Shown: positions 47,336 through 57,624 of the stretch, in pieces
Layout of the letters: the number at the start of each line of letters is the position of its first letter
Position numbering within the stretch: the stretch's first letter is position 1
Assembly: GCA_037126765.1 (NCBI GenBank)
Contig: JBBCBC010000037.1
Location: 7,817,263-7,881,262, forward strand
Source of the DNA: Stenogyne calaminthoides
Lineage: Eukaryota; Streptophyta; Magnoliopsida; Lamiales; Lamiaceae
Reading direction: 5' to 3'
Length of the DNA stretch: 64,000 nt
Program-made: the position numbers and the translations under genes
Notes under the pieces: model-generated
Seen by the model: the letters and a program-made list of their open reading frames with translations, nothing else
What the model was told of the DNA's origin: nothing
The model's database searches: none

Positions 47336-49488
47336 ATGTTAATTATATATTTATTGAAAGTTGTAGTATGACCCTTAAATTTACTAAATTGTTATGTTAT
47401 ATCAGATAGACTACCTTCGCAGGTCTTGACCTCGTAAAAGAAGAAAAAATATTGTCGCAAGTCGAGTAATGGCCAAGAATTTTCGGACTTGGTTGAGAAG
47501 TAACACGAGATCCGAAACCGGTCTTTACTCGGCTAGTCCGCCTCTGCCAGACGAATAGCCCTATGGTGGCTCCATATTGGGAGGAGTTTGTGAAAGCAAA
47601 GCTATGGAGGATGATTTCCGGTAAAATTGATCAATGTCATTTCCTCAATTTCTAATGCCCTAAATTTTTCAAAGTTTATCATATTTCTATTATAATTTGT
47701 AGGATTGAAGCAATAAAAATCGCGATCAAGCCAAGTCGATGGAGGCGCGCGATATCGTGGATCCAACAAAGGTTATGCACCTAATAAGAGAAAATATGGT
47801 GAGATCAAAATCCTAACTTTTAATTTTTTTTATATATTCACTTTTAATATATCTAATAAAGGGACACGCTCATCACTATCGTAGAAAAGATGAAAGAAGA
47901 AAAACTAGAGAGAGAGCCTATTGTTACCCGCTTTAATTTTATTTCGACTACCGTAGCGGGTCGAGACGGGAATATTCACGATCCCAATGCACAACGATCA
48001 TCGGGTTAAGGGTAATCTATCAATTAATTTATCTTTCAATTACAAACTATTATTTATAAACAAATAATTAAATAATAATATTTTGTTTTTTTGTGATTCG
48101 TGAGCGTCTATCTCGCACCATGACGCCTCGACGACATTCGCATGATCGCCCCGATGATCTGCTTGGATTTGCTATGGGTCGCCATGAAAGCATCCCGCCG
48201 CCACGAAAGGTCGGATATGGCGTGATTTAAGACATCTTTAGCAATGGCACCGGTCTTCGCCATGAATATGGTGGGTATACTAACGAAACAAAGCTGCCAA
48301 GTTGGCTAAAGATGTGGAACGCTTTGAGGTCCGAGAAAAGATCGAGCCACTAATGTCGCCGAAAGGAGCAAGTCAGGAACATAGTGTCGCTAATGCTTAT
48401 GTTTTCGCCTACCATAGGGACGACTTTTATTGAGGCACTTCAAAACGCCTCACGGTGTATCGATATGCATGTTTCACATTTGTTTTAATTAAAGACTAGT
48501 GTATTAAAATTTTCTAACTAAATATCTTATTCAACAGTACCAACGACCTTTTGCTACCAGATCCGAGGATCCCGATCGGTTGGTGGTCACAGTGCTCGTT
48601 ACACGCTCCCATGGAATGATTCATGGTCATCCCATCACCTCCGGTTTCGTGAGGGTCACACTCGATGTACCCGTGAATCGAGAGGAGGATTCAATGTGCC
48701 AAAACCAATCGATGAAGCCGCTATAGTCGAATAAATGCCGGGCACTTCATCGAATGGCCGAGCAACTTGGTCTCTAGCACCATGAGGGTAAAATATTTGT
48801 TATTAAAGTTCATTATCTTATTTGTGGTTCTAAATAATATTGTAAATTAATTGTAGAATCTCACTTGGGCCCACACGCTGCTAAATCGGCGGACTCCACC
48901 GCTTAAGACTTGGTTATCCCATGACCGGAGACTTAAATCACGATGATCATTTACGCCTAGGGTGCAAATCGGATGGTATCGCTTAATGCTTTCGATATCG
49001 CCACGCTTCCATGCTTGCTCACTTTCATCGTAATACTTTCCAAGAATTCGCCGAATGAGAACATGTCTTGAAAGTCTTGAATGACGAGTGGTTAAGTGCA
49101 ACCACCATAGCCCTTTACCTCGGTATGTGTTTACTAATTCTCAATATTCACTTTCTCGTATAGTTTAATTTTTTTTTTAAATATTAATTAGCGTATATAT
49201 ATTGGTTAAAGATATTTAGGTGAGCTATATCTCTCCGAGAGATAACCGAGCAAGTGGAATGTACTCCTTCGTCTCCCCAAGTGTCTTGCATAATGGGTGA
49301 TAGGGTACGCACCATGGATGGGTTCGTTAATCACATCTTTGAATCTAACTGGAGCGATCATCTCGCCACCAACAAATGTGGGGTGAGTGATAAACATTTC
49401 GTTAAAATTTGTATTCATGTTTATAATATTTGCACATATATATGCTAAATTTCCAGCTTAATTTTAATACTCTCAATATAATATAGGA

Positions 49489-50155
49489 ACCATTGGGTCT
49501 TTGGTCGCCATACACATGAATACATTAAGTGTGTATTTTATGGACCCAAAATCGTGATGGAGTTTATTCTAATCGCCCTGATCTCGTTTCATATATGGAA
49601 GCGTAAGTTCATTTTTAATATTCTATACAATGATTTGTTTTACTTTTAAAATTATGCATATTTAATCTATTTTTATTTTTTAATTATAATAATAATAGTG
49701 TGATGACGATGTATCGAGTCGCCTTCGAGTCGAGGCTCAAGATCCAAAAGTTAAATAAAAAGTGAACCGGATTAACATTAAGGTAAATTTAATTTAGTAA
49801 ATTATCAAACTAATTAATAGAAAGAAATCATAATTGTAATACGTGGTTATATTGTTAATCAACAGGTTCCGAGGCAACGAGATAATGACCATTGTGGTCA
49901 TTTTGTTTGTTACTTTATAGAAGATATAATCCGAACTTCTATAACGAACATTCCTCCCAATGTAAGTCAATTATTGATTTATTTAAATTATTATTGATTG
50001 AATAAAAATTCATACTATATTGATTGATTCGTTGTTTGCAGTTTATCTATGAACGTGAGCTCAAGTTTTACTCTAAGAAAAGACTGGAGAAATGGAAAAA
50101 CGATTGGACGGGGCACCTTTACAATCGTTTCTTATATTCATACGATCAATATTGA
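49489..50155 (+). pseudogene. Ulp1-like (C48) protease catalytic region in inner CACTA element
   Basis: Exon 49489-49605 carries HW (His at about 49493) and, after a 1-nt frame change, LVAIHMNTLSVYFMDP (Asp at about 49541), then NRDGVYSNRPDLVSYMEA. Exon 49866-49961 reads VPRQRDNDHCGHFVCYFIEDII with the nucleophile Cys at 49893. Exon 50042-50155 ends RFLYSYDQY. The His-Asp-Cys order fits the plant Ulp1 peptidase family found in CACTA and MULE elements. Frame breaks suggest it is no longer functional, or that the consensus here is poor. Confidence 0.65.
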
Positions 50156-50766
50156 GAGAATGTTGTTTGAAATATTGGTAGCATGTAATTAAATTATATA
50201 TTTGTGATGATATATATTTCATGTTTTTGGTGTATTGGACGTATGTTTATGATTGTATGTTTATATATTTCGATGTTTTGGTATATATATGTGGTTTATG
50301 GTTTTATTATAGGATTTTTGGTTTATGTTATATGGTATTGGACGTATATATAAGTTTTGGTTTATAGTTTTATTATAGGATTTTTAAAATGTAAATTAAT
50401 AATTAAAAAAAAAAGATATTGGACAGCGGTTTTCAACCGCTGTCTATGTAAAATAAAAAACGAATTAAAAAAAAAATCAGCTTGGACAGCGGTTATCAAC
50501 CGCTGTCCAAGCTGAAACTTCAAAAGCGGTTAAAAACCGCTGTCCAAGTGCTTTTCTTGGACAACGGTTTTTTATCAGTTGTCCAAGCTTGATAATGATG
50601 CTTGAGAAATGGTTATAACCGTTCTCCAAGGTCATTTTTCACAGTTGTCCAAGCCCAAATGTGTATTAGTGATATATCATGTTGTGTATATATATATATA
50701 TATGTCTTATGTTGTGTGGCTTGATTGTTGTTGGTAATTTGTGGATAAATTGTTAGTTTGGAATGG

Positions 50767-51187
50767 TGATTTTTATGTTTATTTAGAGATGAATATATGG
50801 TATGCACACCAAGTGTTTGATCAAATGCATGTGTAGGAATTTAAGCATAAATTAGGATTGGGATATATTTTTGAGTTGGTTGGTGATTTTTCATGTCAAT
50901 TTAGAGATGAATATATGAAGCACACCAAGTGTTTGATCAAATGCATGTGTAGGATTTAAGTATAATTTACGATTGTGATATATTTTTGAGTTGGTTGATA
51001 ATTTTTTATGTCAATTTAGAGATGAATATATGATGCATATATACCAAGTGTTTGATCAAATGCATTGTGTAGGATTTAAGCATAATTAGGATTGTGATAT
51101 ATTTTTGAGTTGATTGGTGATTTTTTATATCAATTTAGAGATGAATATAAGATGCACACCAAGTGTTTGATCAAATGCATGTGTTTT
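50767..51187 (+). repeat. ~117-bp tandem repeat in outer CACTA intron (3.6 copies)
   Basis: The word AGAGATGAATATATG...CACACCAAGTGTTTGATC recurs at about 50785, 50900, 51017 and 51136. The related 2-kb elements have two similar repeats in the same intron (about 5020-5240, minus strand). Confidence 0.8.
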
Positions 51188-51407
51188 AGATAGTTGCTTT
51201 AGATGATTGATGGTATATATATATATTAATGTCTTGAGAAGAAACAAAACCTTAGGTAAGTTAGGATTGTGATATAGCTTTTAATAAGAAAATAATTAGG
51301 AAGATACATTAGGATAAAAGTTGAGATCAAGTATGGTTAGGTATATATACATTAATGTCTTGAGAAGCACTTCATATTGTCTTTCCTATAGGCATCTCTT
51401 TTTCTAT

Positions 51408-52670
51408 ATGGATCGAAAGTGGGTTCGAGCAGATCGATTATCAGATGAGTAAAGGAATGGGGTGGAAGAGTTTTGTAATCATGCAATTAGACACTGCACC
51501 GACCATCGGTACATTCCATGTCCTTGTTGGAAATGTATGAATGGAAAAACTGTTAGTGGTCGAAAAATTTGTTCGTCCACTTGATGATTCCGCTTCGTAT
51601 TGATAAAGCATATACTGCTTGGACATCTCATGGTGAGACAAGAGATAGATGTAGCTCAAGCAACCTAGGAACTGACTTTAGGTTTGAAGATACAGTGGAT
51701 GCGGATATTTTTGATGATGTAGCGACTGTTGATACATCGAAAGGGATGACGGTGATCTGCGAGATCACCCTTATATGTCGAGAGAAGTTAAGGGATTCTG
51801 TTTGGATTACCACCGTGGGCCCGAAAAAGTGAGAAGGCAACAAAAACTGTCCACCGTGTTGATATTGTTCAACCTAAAAAAACTCACCGGTTGTCCGCTT
51901 GTCCGCTTAACTTCACAAGTATGTTGGAAGCAGTTAGTGGTCTATTGCCTGATGGAAATGTACTGCCTACAAGAGCATATGATGTTAAACAAATGCTCAA
52001 GTCCATCGGATTAACACATCAGAAAATTCATGCTTGTCCGAGTGATTGTATCTTATTTCGGAAGGAGTATGCAGAACTCGATGAATGTCCCAAGTGTGGG
52101 GAGAAGCGATATAAGAAAAATAAATCTCCCGCGAAGGTGATGTGGTACTTTCCGATAATACCAAGATTCAGGAGAATGTATAGTAGCGTTGTGGATGCTA
52201 GAAATTTAACTTGGCATCATGATGATAGGATCAAAGATGGAATGCTAAGACACCCTGCTGATTCAACCCAGTGGAAGACATTCGATGTCAGACATCCAGA
52301 ATTTGGCAACGAGCCACGACACTTGCGTCTTGCACTCTCAACTGACGGAATGAATCCATTCGGTATCATAAGTACCAACCAAAGTACATGGCTAGTGATA
52401 CTATAAGTTTATAATCTTTCACCCGAGTTGTGCATGAAGCGCACTTACATGATGTTGTCTATGTTGATATCAGAACCCAAACAACCTGGTAACGACATAG
52501 ATGTATATCTGGCTCCTTCGATGGAGGACTTGAAGCTCCTGTGGAATGAGGGTGTCGATGTGTATGATGCTTGTAGAAAGGAGAATTTCAAGTTGAAGGT
52601 TATGTTGTTTGGAATTATCAATGACTTTCCCGCTTACGGGAATCTATCTGGATATAGTGTTGGGGAATAA
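51408..52670 (+). pseudogene. CACTA transposase (TNP2-like), truncated and interrupted
   Basis: It starts MDRKWVRADRLSDE then a TAA stop where the intact relatives at 4130 and 21837 read YSNG. The transposase-associated domain continues in broken frames. From about 51903 a long frame reads FTSMLEAVSGLLPDGNVLPTRAYDVKQMLKS and continues IGLTHQKIHACPSDCILFRKEY...CPKCGEKRY, the start of the Transposase_21 (TNP2-like) region, to about 52406. A further frame at 52428-52670 (CMKRTYMMLSMLISEPKQPG...DIDVYLAPSMEDLKLLWNEG) is the next part. The catalytic C-terminal half is absent. No functional transposase can be made from it. Confidence 0.85.
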
Positions 52671-52675
52671 TTTTC

Positions 52676-52897
52676 ACAGATTTATTCGGGGTGAATATTT
52701 AAATACAAATTTAATTCTTATAATTATTACTAGCATGAATTAATCCTATATTAATTCAAATAATAATCAAACAACAAATCATGCATATAAAACACGTAAA
52801 TCCTACGCATGCGGAATTCTACGAGTTTACGTGAACGTACCTCTTGGGATGGCAATGGTCTGGCTGATTAGACTAACCAAAAGAACTTCCCAAGTAT
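52676..52897. mobile_element. LTR-like retrotransposon fragment
   Basis: It begins TGTTGGGGAATAATTTTCAC, typical of the start of a plant LTR, and runs AT-rich to about 52897, where unit DNA shared with A (12004) and B resumes. There is no second LTR or coding part. Assigned from the TG start and general composition only. Confidence 0.35.
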
Positions 52898-53009
52898 CCC
52901 ACTAAATAGATAAAATAAAGATAAAAAATTATTTGTGTTTGGTTCAAATTTGATAGTGAACTCAGTATCACATTTTATTATATGACGTATCCCTATTGAG
53001 TACATTTTA

Positions 53010-53390
53010 TTATTTTTCTGGAATTCCACAAGACAAACACAGTTTCTTTTCTGGAACCGCGGAGTTGTAACTTGGAATTCCACAAAACAAAGCCATGAAT
53101 GGTACACTTGGTGGTCGGGCTGGTCCAAAAATTAGACAAGATCAGTAAATAGACAAAGTCTTGTTTGTAAAAATCACTAAGTGCACCGTGTATTTTTAAA
53201 ATGTATAATTTATTTTTTAAAATTTTAATTTATTTTAAGCAGTAAAATGATGTGCGGCTGAACAACCGTGGAGGGTATCCTAAAAATAGGGGGTTTGTCC
53301 ATTCAAGAAGAACGAACAGGTGAAGGAGAAAGAACTTTGGGTTAAAGAGGGATCCACGTGTTTTAATTTTGGTAGGATCAAATTCAATGG
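53010..53390 (+). repeat. Relic of a duplicated kinase promoter region, unit C
   Basis: Matches 56840-57190 in the same orientation; equivalent of 12130-12500. Confidence 0.7.
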
Positions 53391-53433
53391 TTTTTAAATT
53401 TGTGTGATTTCTGCTTTTATATAAATAGATTAT

Positions 53434-53908
53434 TTTGATGTTTTAATTTTAATTTTATAAATTATTAAAAGTTTTAAAATTGATCATTTAACCTGCTGTA
53501 GCATGTCACTAAATAGGTAACTATCATACATTTATATTTTTCTTTTAATTCAAAATGTTATTTAGACTTTTTTAATCTAATAATTTTAGGTCGAGATTTT
53601 TCTGCGTATTGTTTTCGGAAGGAAGAGTGATTCCTGCATATTTTGGTTTATTTTTTTATTTTTTTCGATCAGTTTAAACAAGATAAATTGTCCCAATTCA
53701 CATTGTTTTTTAATATACAAATTGTTTTTAAATCCAATCCAGGGCATAAGAAAAAATTATTAGGATTAAAAAATTTAAAGTGGCGCTTCAAAATTAAAGA
53801 AAAAAAGAAAATAACTATACCTGTGGCGGTTACCTGCTTTGTAACCTGCTCCAGCAGGTTAAATGACTAATTTTAAATTTTTTTATAACTTGTAGAACCA
53901 AAATCAAA
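53434..53908. repeat. Inverted-repeat MITE-like element, unit C
   Basis: Both arms are intact; the same element as at 12541 and 30240. Confidence 0.65.
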
Positions 53909-54369
53909 TTGTCAAAACAATCGGGATCAATTTCAAAATGATACAAAAATAACTAAACTAAAAAAACTTAATCCCATATATAAAAGTAGAAGTTTGTCGA
54001 AATTTTAAGAATGCATATTTGAGCAAGTGTTGTCACACTTCTTTGAGTTGGTCTCACATGAACCAGTTATATGCTATGAACTTTGATTATTTAACCAATT
54101 TCACTCATTTCCAACACATTTTTCTAAATCACTAAACTTGACCCGTATTATACCGTGTGTAGATTCAAATGCTATGACTTAAAAACAAGATTTATAACAT
54201 GAACCAGGTCTCCACAAGTTTTTGTCTACTTTTTTGCGGTGAAGGGGTATACCCCACTCTCTAACAAAGATAATGTCTTAGTAACTTTAATATAATTAAA
54301 TTCGAGCTAATTTAATAAATTTTGAACATTTCAAATGAAATTTTCCCAAGAAAGGGTATCCTAGATTTA

Positions 54370-54734
54370 GGGATTTAAATCGAAATGGTCCCGTAACTTT
54401 GCACTTTTATTGAAAAGGTCCCGTATATATCACATGTTTCAATTTAGTCCCGTATGTTTTCAATTTGTGCCGATTTAGTCCCAAATAACCGGAAACGGGT
54501 CAAACTACCCAAAAACGACGTTATTTTAGGGGCGTGTGATACACGCGCCCCTAATTTCGGTCGGGAATTTATCATAAAACGACGTCGTTTTTGGGTAGTT
54601 TGACCGGTCTCGGGCGATTTGGGACTAAATCGACACAAATTGAAAACATACGAGACTAATTTGAAACATGTGATATATATGAGACCTTTTCAATAAAGGT
54701 GAAAAGTTACGGGACCATTTCGATTTAAATCCCC
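54370..54734. mobile_element. MULE-type MITE, unit C
   Basis: CTAGATTTA at 54361-54369 and 54735-54743 with the same inverted arms. About 10 bp longer than in A and B: the centre reads GGGGCGTGTGATACACGCGCCCC, a fuller palindrome that may be the original form. Confidence 0.87.
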
Positions 54735-54905
54735 CTAGATTTAACACGAGCGGCTTTAATCCGTAAAACGAATATTTTAATCATCAATTTTTATTTTCAA
54801 AACGAAAAAACACTTTATATTTCTTGCAGCATCAATACGGTATAGATACTTTGGTCTTTTGATCATCAATTTTTATTTTAACAGAAAAAGAAAAAAAAAC
54901 ACGTT

Positions 54906-55554
54906 GAATTTCTTGCAGCATCAATACGGTATAGATACTTTACCGTACACAATACGTGTTGGGTCAACCCACGGAATAATCAAGAGTGGAATTCAGGGAA
55001 CTGGTCTGGTGGGTGTGAGAGGAGAGTCTCTCTCAATTGTGAGGCTCGGAGTAATAGGACGACTGATGGGTTTTTGAATCTCAAGATGATGAAACTTGCG
55101 AATTATTCGGACATGTGGGCAGCCCCAGAAAGTCAGTGTGAAAATCGATGTTTGAGGAATTGTTCTTGCCTTGCTTTTGGTTATGACTTCAATGCTGGGT
55201 GTGTGTTTTGGAATCGACCCTTAATTGACGTACAAAGTTTTCCAGGCGGCGCGGCCTCTGATCTTAATATTCGCGTCTCATTCTGAATTAGGTGACTTTT
55301 GTTACTGTTTTAATTATATATATGATCTCCACCAAGATTATGAACCAATTTCATCCATGTTCGTGGTATATTACAATAAACAGATGTCTCGATTAGTCTT
55401 TTTGACATGATTTTGGGAATTCAGGTACGAAAATGTGGATTGATCAGGACAATATTGTAACTTTTATAGATCCAAGAATATCAAGTTCAAGTAATCGGGG
55501 AGAGGTGTTGAGGCGCATGCATATCGGGTTGTTGTGTCTCCAAGAGGAGGAGCG
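54906..55554 (+). pseudogene. Receptor-kinase fragment (PAN plus kinase C-terminus), unit C
   Basis: Equivalent of 14006-14654 with an extra AG before the TGGAATTCAGG word (near 54985) that shifts the frame upstream of the PAN part. Confidence 0.8.
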
Positions 55555-55665
55555 TCATATCCATAGGCGAGGCACGAACAATTCCTCAAGCATTGGCCTT
55601 CACATTTGAAAGGGCTTCTCCTCAAACAATGCTTGAATCCCATTCCGTATTATTCAGGGGGTAAT
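55555..55665 (-). pseudogene. Receptor-kinase fragment on the opposite strand, unit C
   Basis: Equivalent of 14655-14780 with about 15 bp missing around 55629 (the CCACTGCTCCAGTTG word of A and B). Confidence 0.65.
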
Positions 55666-55995
55666 ATCTAGTGAGAGAATTTCGTCTCATCTAAAAGCTC
55701 GAGCTTGTAGAGAGTGTCGAGAATAATCTAGGCCTAATCATTGCCTCTGCTCTCTGAAGAGGAGGCCCAACATAGTGGACAATTTAAATGGGTGGAGTGT
55801 TTTCACGGGAACCGAACCCACAACCTGGACTCTGATACCATGAGAGAATTCCGTTTCATCTAAAAGCTCGAGCTTATAGAGAGGGTCGGGAGTAATCTAT
55901 TTATTTAATTTACCTCAACAGGGAGAAATGCAGAGGTAGTCACGACATTTTTTAATCATAACTCATCCAATAGACAATACACAAAATATATATTA
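55666..55995. repeat. Direct repeats around a tRNA-Met-primer-like site, unit C
   Basis: Equivalent of 14781-15111. Confidence 0.35.
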
Positions 55996-56266
55996 CTCCT
56001 TCCATCCCAATCATAATGACATTTTTACGAACATAAGGATTTAGTGGAATAGTGATAAAGTGATAAAATGGTGGGATAGGAAAAGTTGTTTATTAGTATT
56101 TTATATGATAAAGTGATAAAGTGATGAGTAATTGAGGGTAGAAAGTGTTATTTATTAATATTTTATGTGATAAAGTGATAAAGTAATAAAGTGTGTAAAT
56201 AACTTTACCATTATGATTGTGACGAAAATATGAGGTACTTTACCATTATGATTAAGACGGAGGGAG
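55996..56266. mobile_element. Stowaway-like MITE, unit C
   Basis: CTCCTTCCATCC / GACGGAGGGAG ends with TA on each side; one change in the left terminus compared with A and B. Confidence 0.86.
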
Positions 56267-57624
56267 TAAAAAATAATAATAATTGGGGATACAAGTATAC
56301 AACTGTATCCAATTGCACTCAACTAGCTAGTTCTGTACTGCAGTCATCGACCAGTAAACACATTTTTCACCTTTAAGTAGTGGTGGTAAGTCATAAGTGG
56401 TAACGATGGAGTGTATATATTTTTTGAAAACCGAAAGCATTAATTATATGTTACTACGAAAGGCCAAAACAGCATCAAACATAATGTTGTAGCAGTGTAG
56501 GAACCGCTTTGCATGCATGTGGTGGGGTGTTGAAAAGTCTCCTCGTAACGCAGATTCAACCCCACGTCTTGAAATATTTTGAAAGTTTATCTTGAGAATC
56601 GAAACATGTTGACTCTCCCTCACAACTCACAAGTGTTGGCTACTCGGACATATCACTTTCGATTATATCTCAACCGCTGAGGGGCCAACTCAGATGGGTG
56701 GGAGAATTTCTCGCTTTATGTTCCATATTATTAATGTTATATATGAACTTATGATAATGTTGAGCAACACTAATTTATTGAACGGAAGATGTCAAAGAGA
56801 GCTAGTATTTTGGTTCTCTACGTAACAAGATATTTTTTGCCAGTTTCTTTTCTAGAACCGAGGAGTTGTTGGAATTCCACAAAACAAAATCATGAATGAT
56901 AGTCAGGCGGGTCCAAGAATTAGACAGATATATTAGAAAATAGGCAAAGTTTTGTTTTTATATATGCACCAGATCTGTTTATATAATTCAAGTGCATTTT
57001 TAAAATTTATTTTTTGAAACGTTCAACTTGTTTTAAGCAGCAAGACGATGTGCAGTTGAACCGTGGAGTCTATCCTAAAAATAGGGGCTTTGACCATTCA
57101 AGAAGAACGTACAAACCGGTGAAGCAGAAAGAACTAAGGGTGAAGGAGGGATCTAACGTATTTAATTTGGGTAGGATCAAATCCAGTTGTGCAGATTTTA
57201 CATCAGGGCAATATTCTTTTGCGCAAGACTTTGTCATAAACTAATTAGGGGTGCAAATATCTTGACTCACATAGACTTGCGTCAAGTGATTACCAGTTAC
57301 GAGTTACAAGAGCTAAAATATTTCGAGGCCCTTTCGCCAAGCCCAATGGGCTCCATGATTTGATTCGTTAGATCCAAATATCAGTTAAGACCTACCGTGA
57401 AGGGAGGGGCAATGAGCACAAATTAGACTTAATACTTTCCAATTCCATCGTGTGGCCCCGAAAATGGAGAAAAAAATGTAAGAATTATGTTTATTGGTTG
57501 AATATTCAAAACCACATCATACTGCATTAAATATTCAACTAAATGGCGCACTCAAAACTCCAACTATAAAAACTAGTGCAAATCATCATAATCCCACGCA
57601 TTCTTCCCATCTCTAGTCCGAACA
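56267..57624 (+). promoter_or_regulatory. Kinase D upstream region with TATA box
   Basis: No gene. The part 56840-57190 is the paralogue of 53010-53390. TATA box CTATAAAAAC at 57564-57573. Clustered differences from B and C occur at 56565-56700 and 56970-56985. Confidence 0.5.

Larger units (their letters stand above)
45677..50671 (+). mobile_element. Inner CACTA element (Transposase_24/Ulp1 type)
   Basis: The left end CACTACTACACATTTGAGCT at 45677 and the right end CCCAAATGTGTATTAGTG ending at 50671 are inverted termini. ATA flanks both (45674-45676 and 50672-50674), although the site is an AT microsatellite so the match is weak evidence. Subterminal palindromes of the GGACAGCGGTT family lie at both sides and are very clean at 50424-50660. 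About 5 kb long; it contains a GC-rich leader near 45930-46150, TnpA-like (Transposase_24) coding traces and an Ulp1-like protease. Frames are interrupted many times. Confidence 0.82.
45241..52675 (+). mobile_element. Outer CACTA element of a nested pair (3' end lost)
   Basis: CACTACTACACATTTAAGCT at 45241 starts a CACTA 5' end with subterminal palindromes to about 45460. A GC-rich leader exon follows, with donor AAG|GTAATGC at 45593/45594. The intron is interrupted at 45676 by a second CACTA element and resumes at 50672-50675. Transposase coding sequence runs from 51408 to about 52670 and is cut off at about 52675 by LTR-like sequence. No 3' terminus is present, so a target duplication cannot be scored. 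It is closely related to the roughly 2-kb elements at 3904, 21594 and 39209 and shows what those have lost. Confidence 0.8.
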
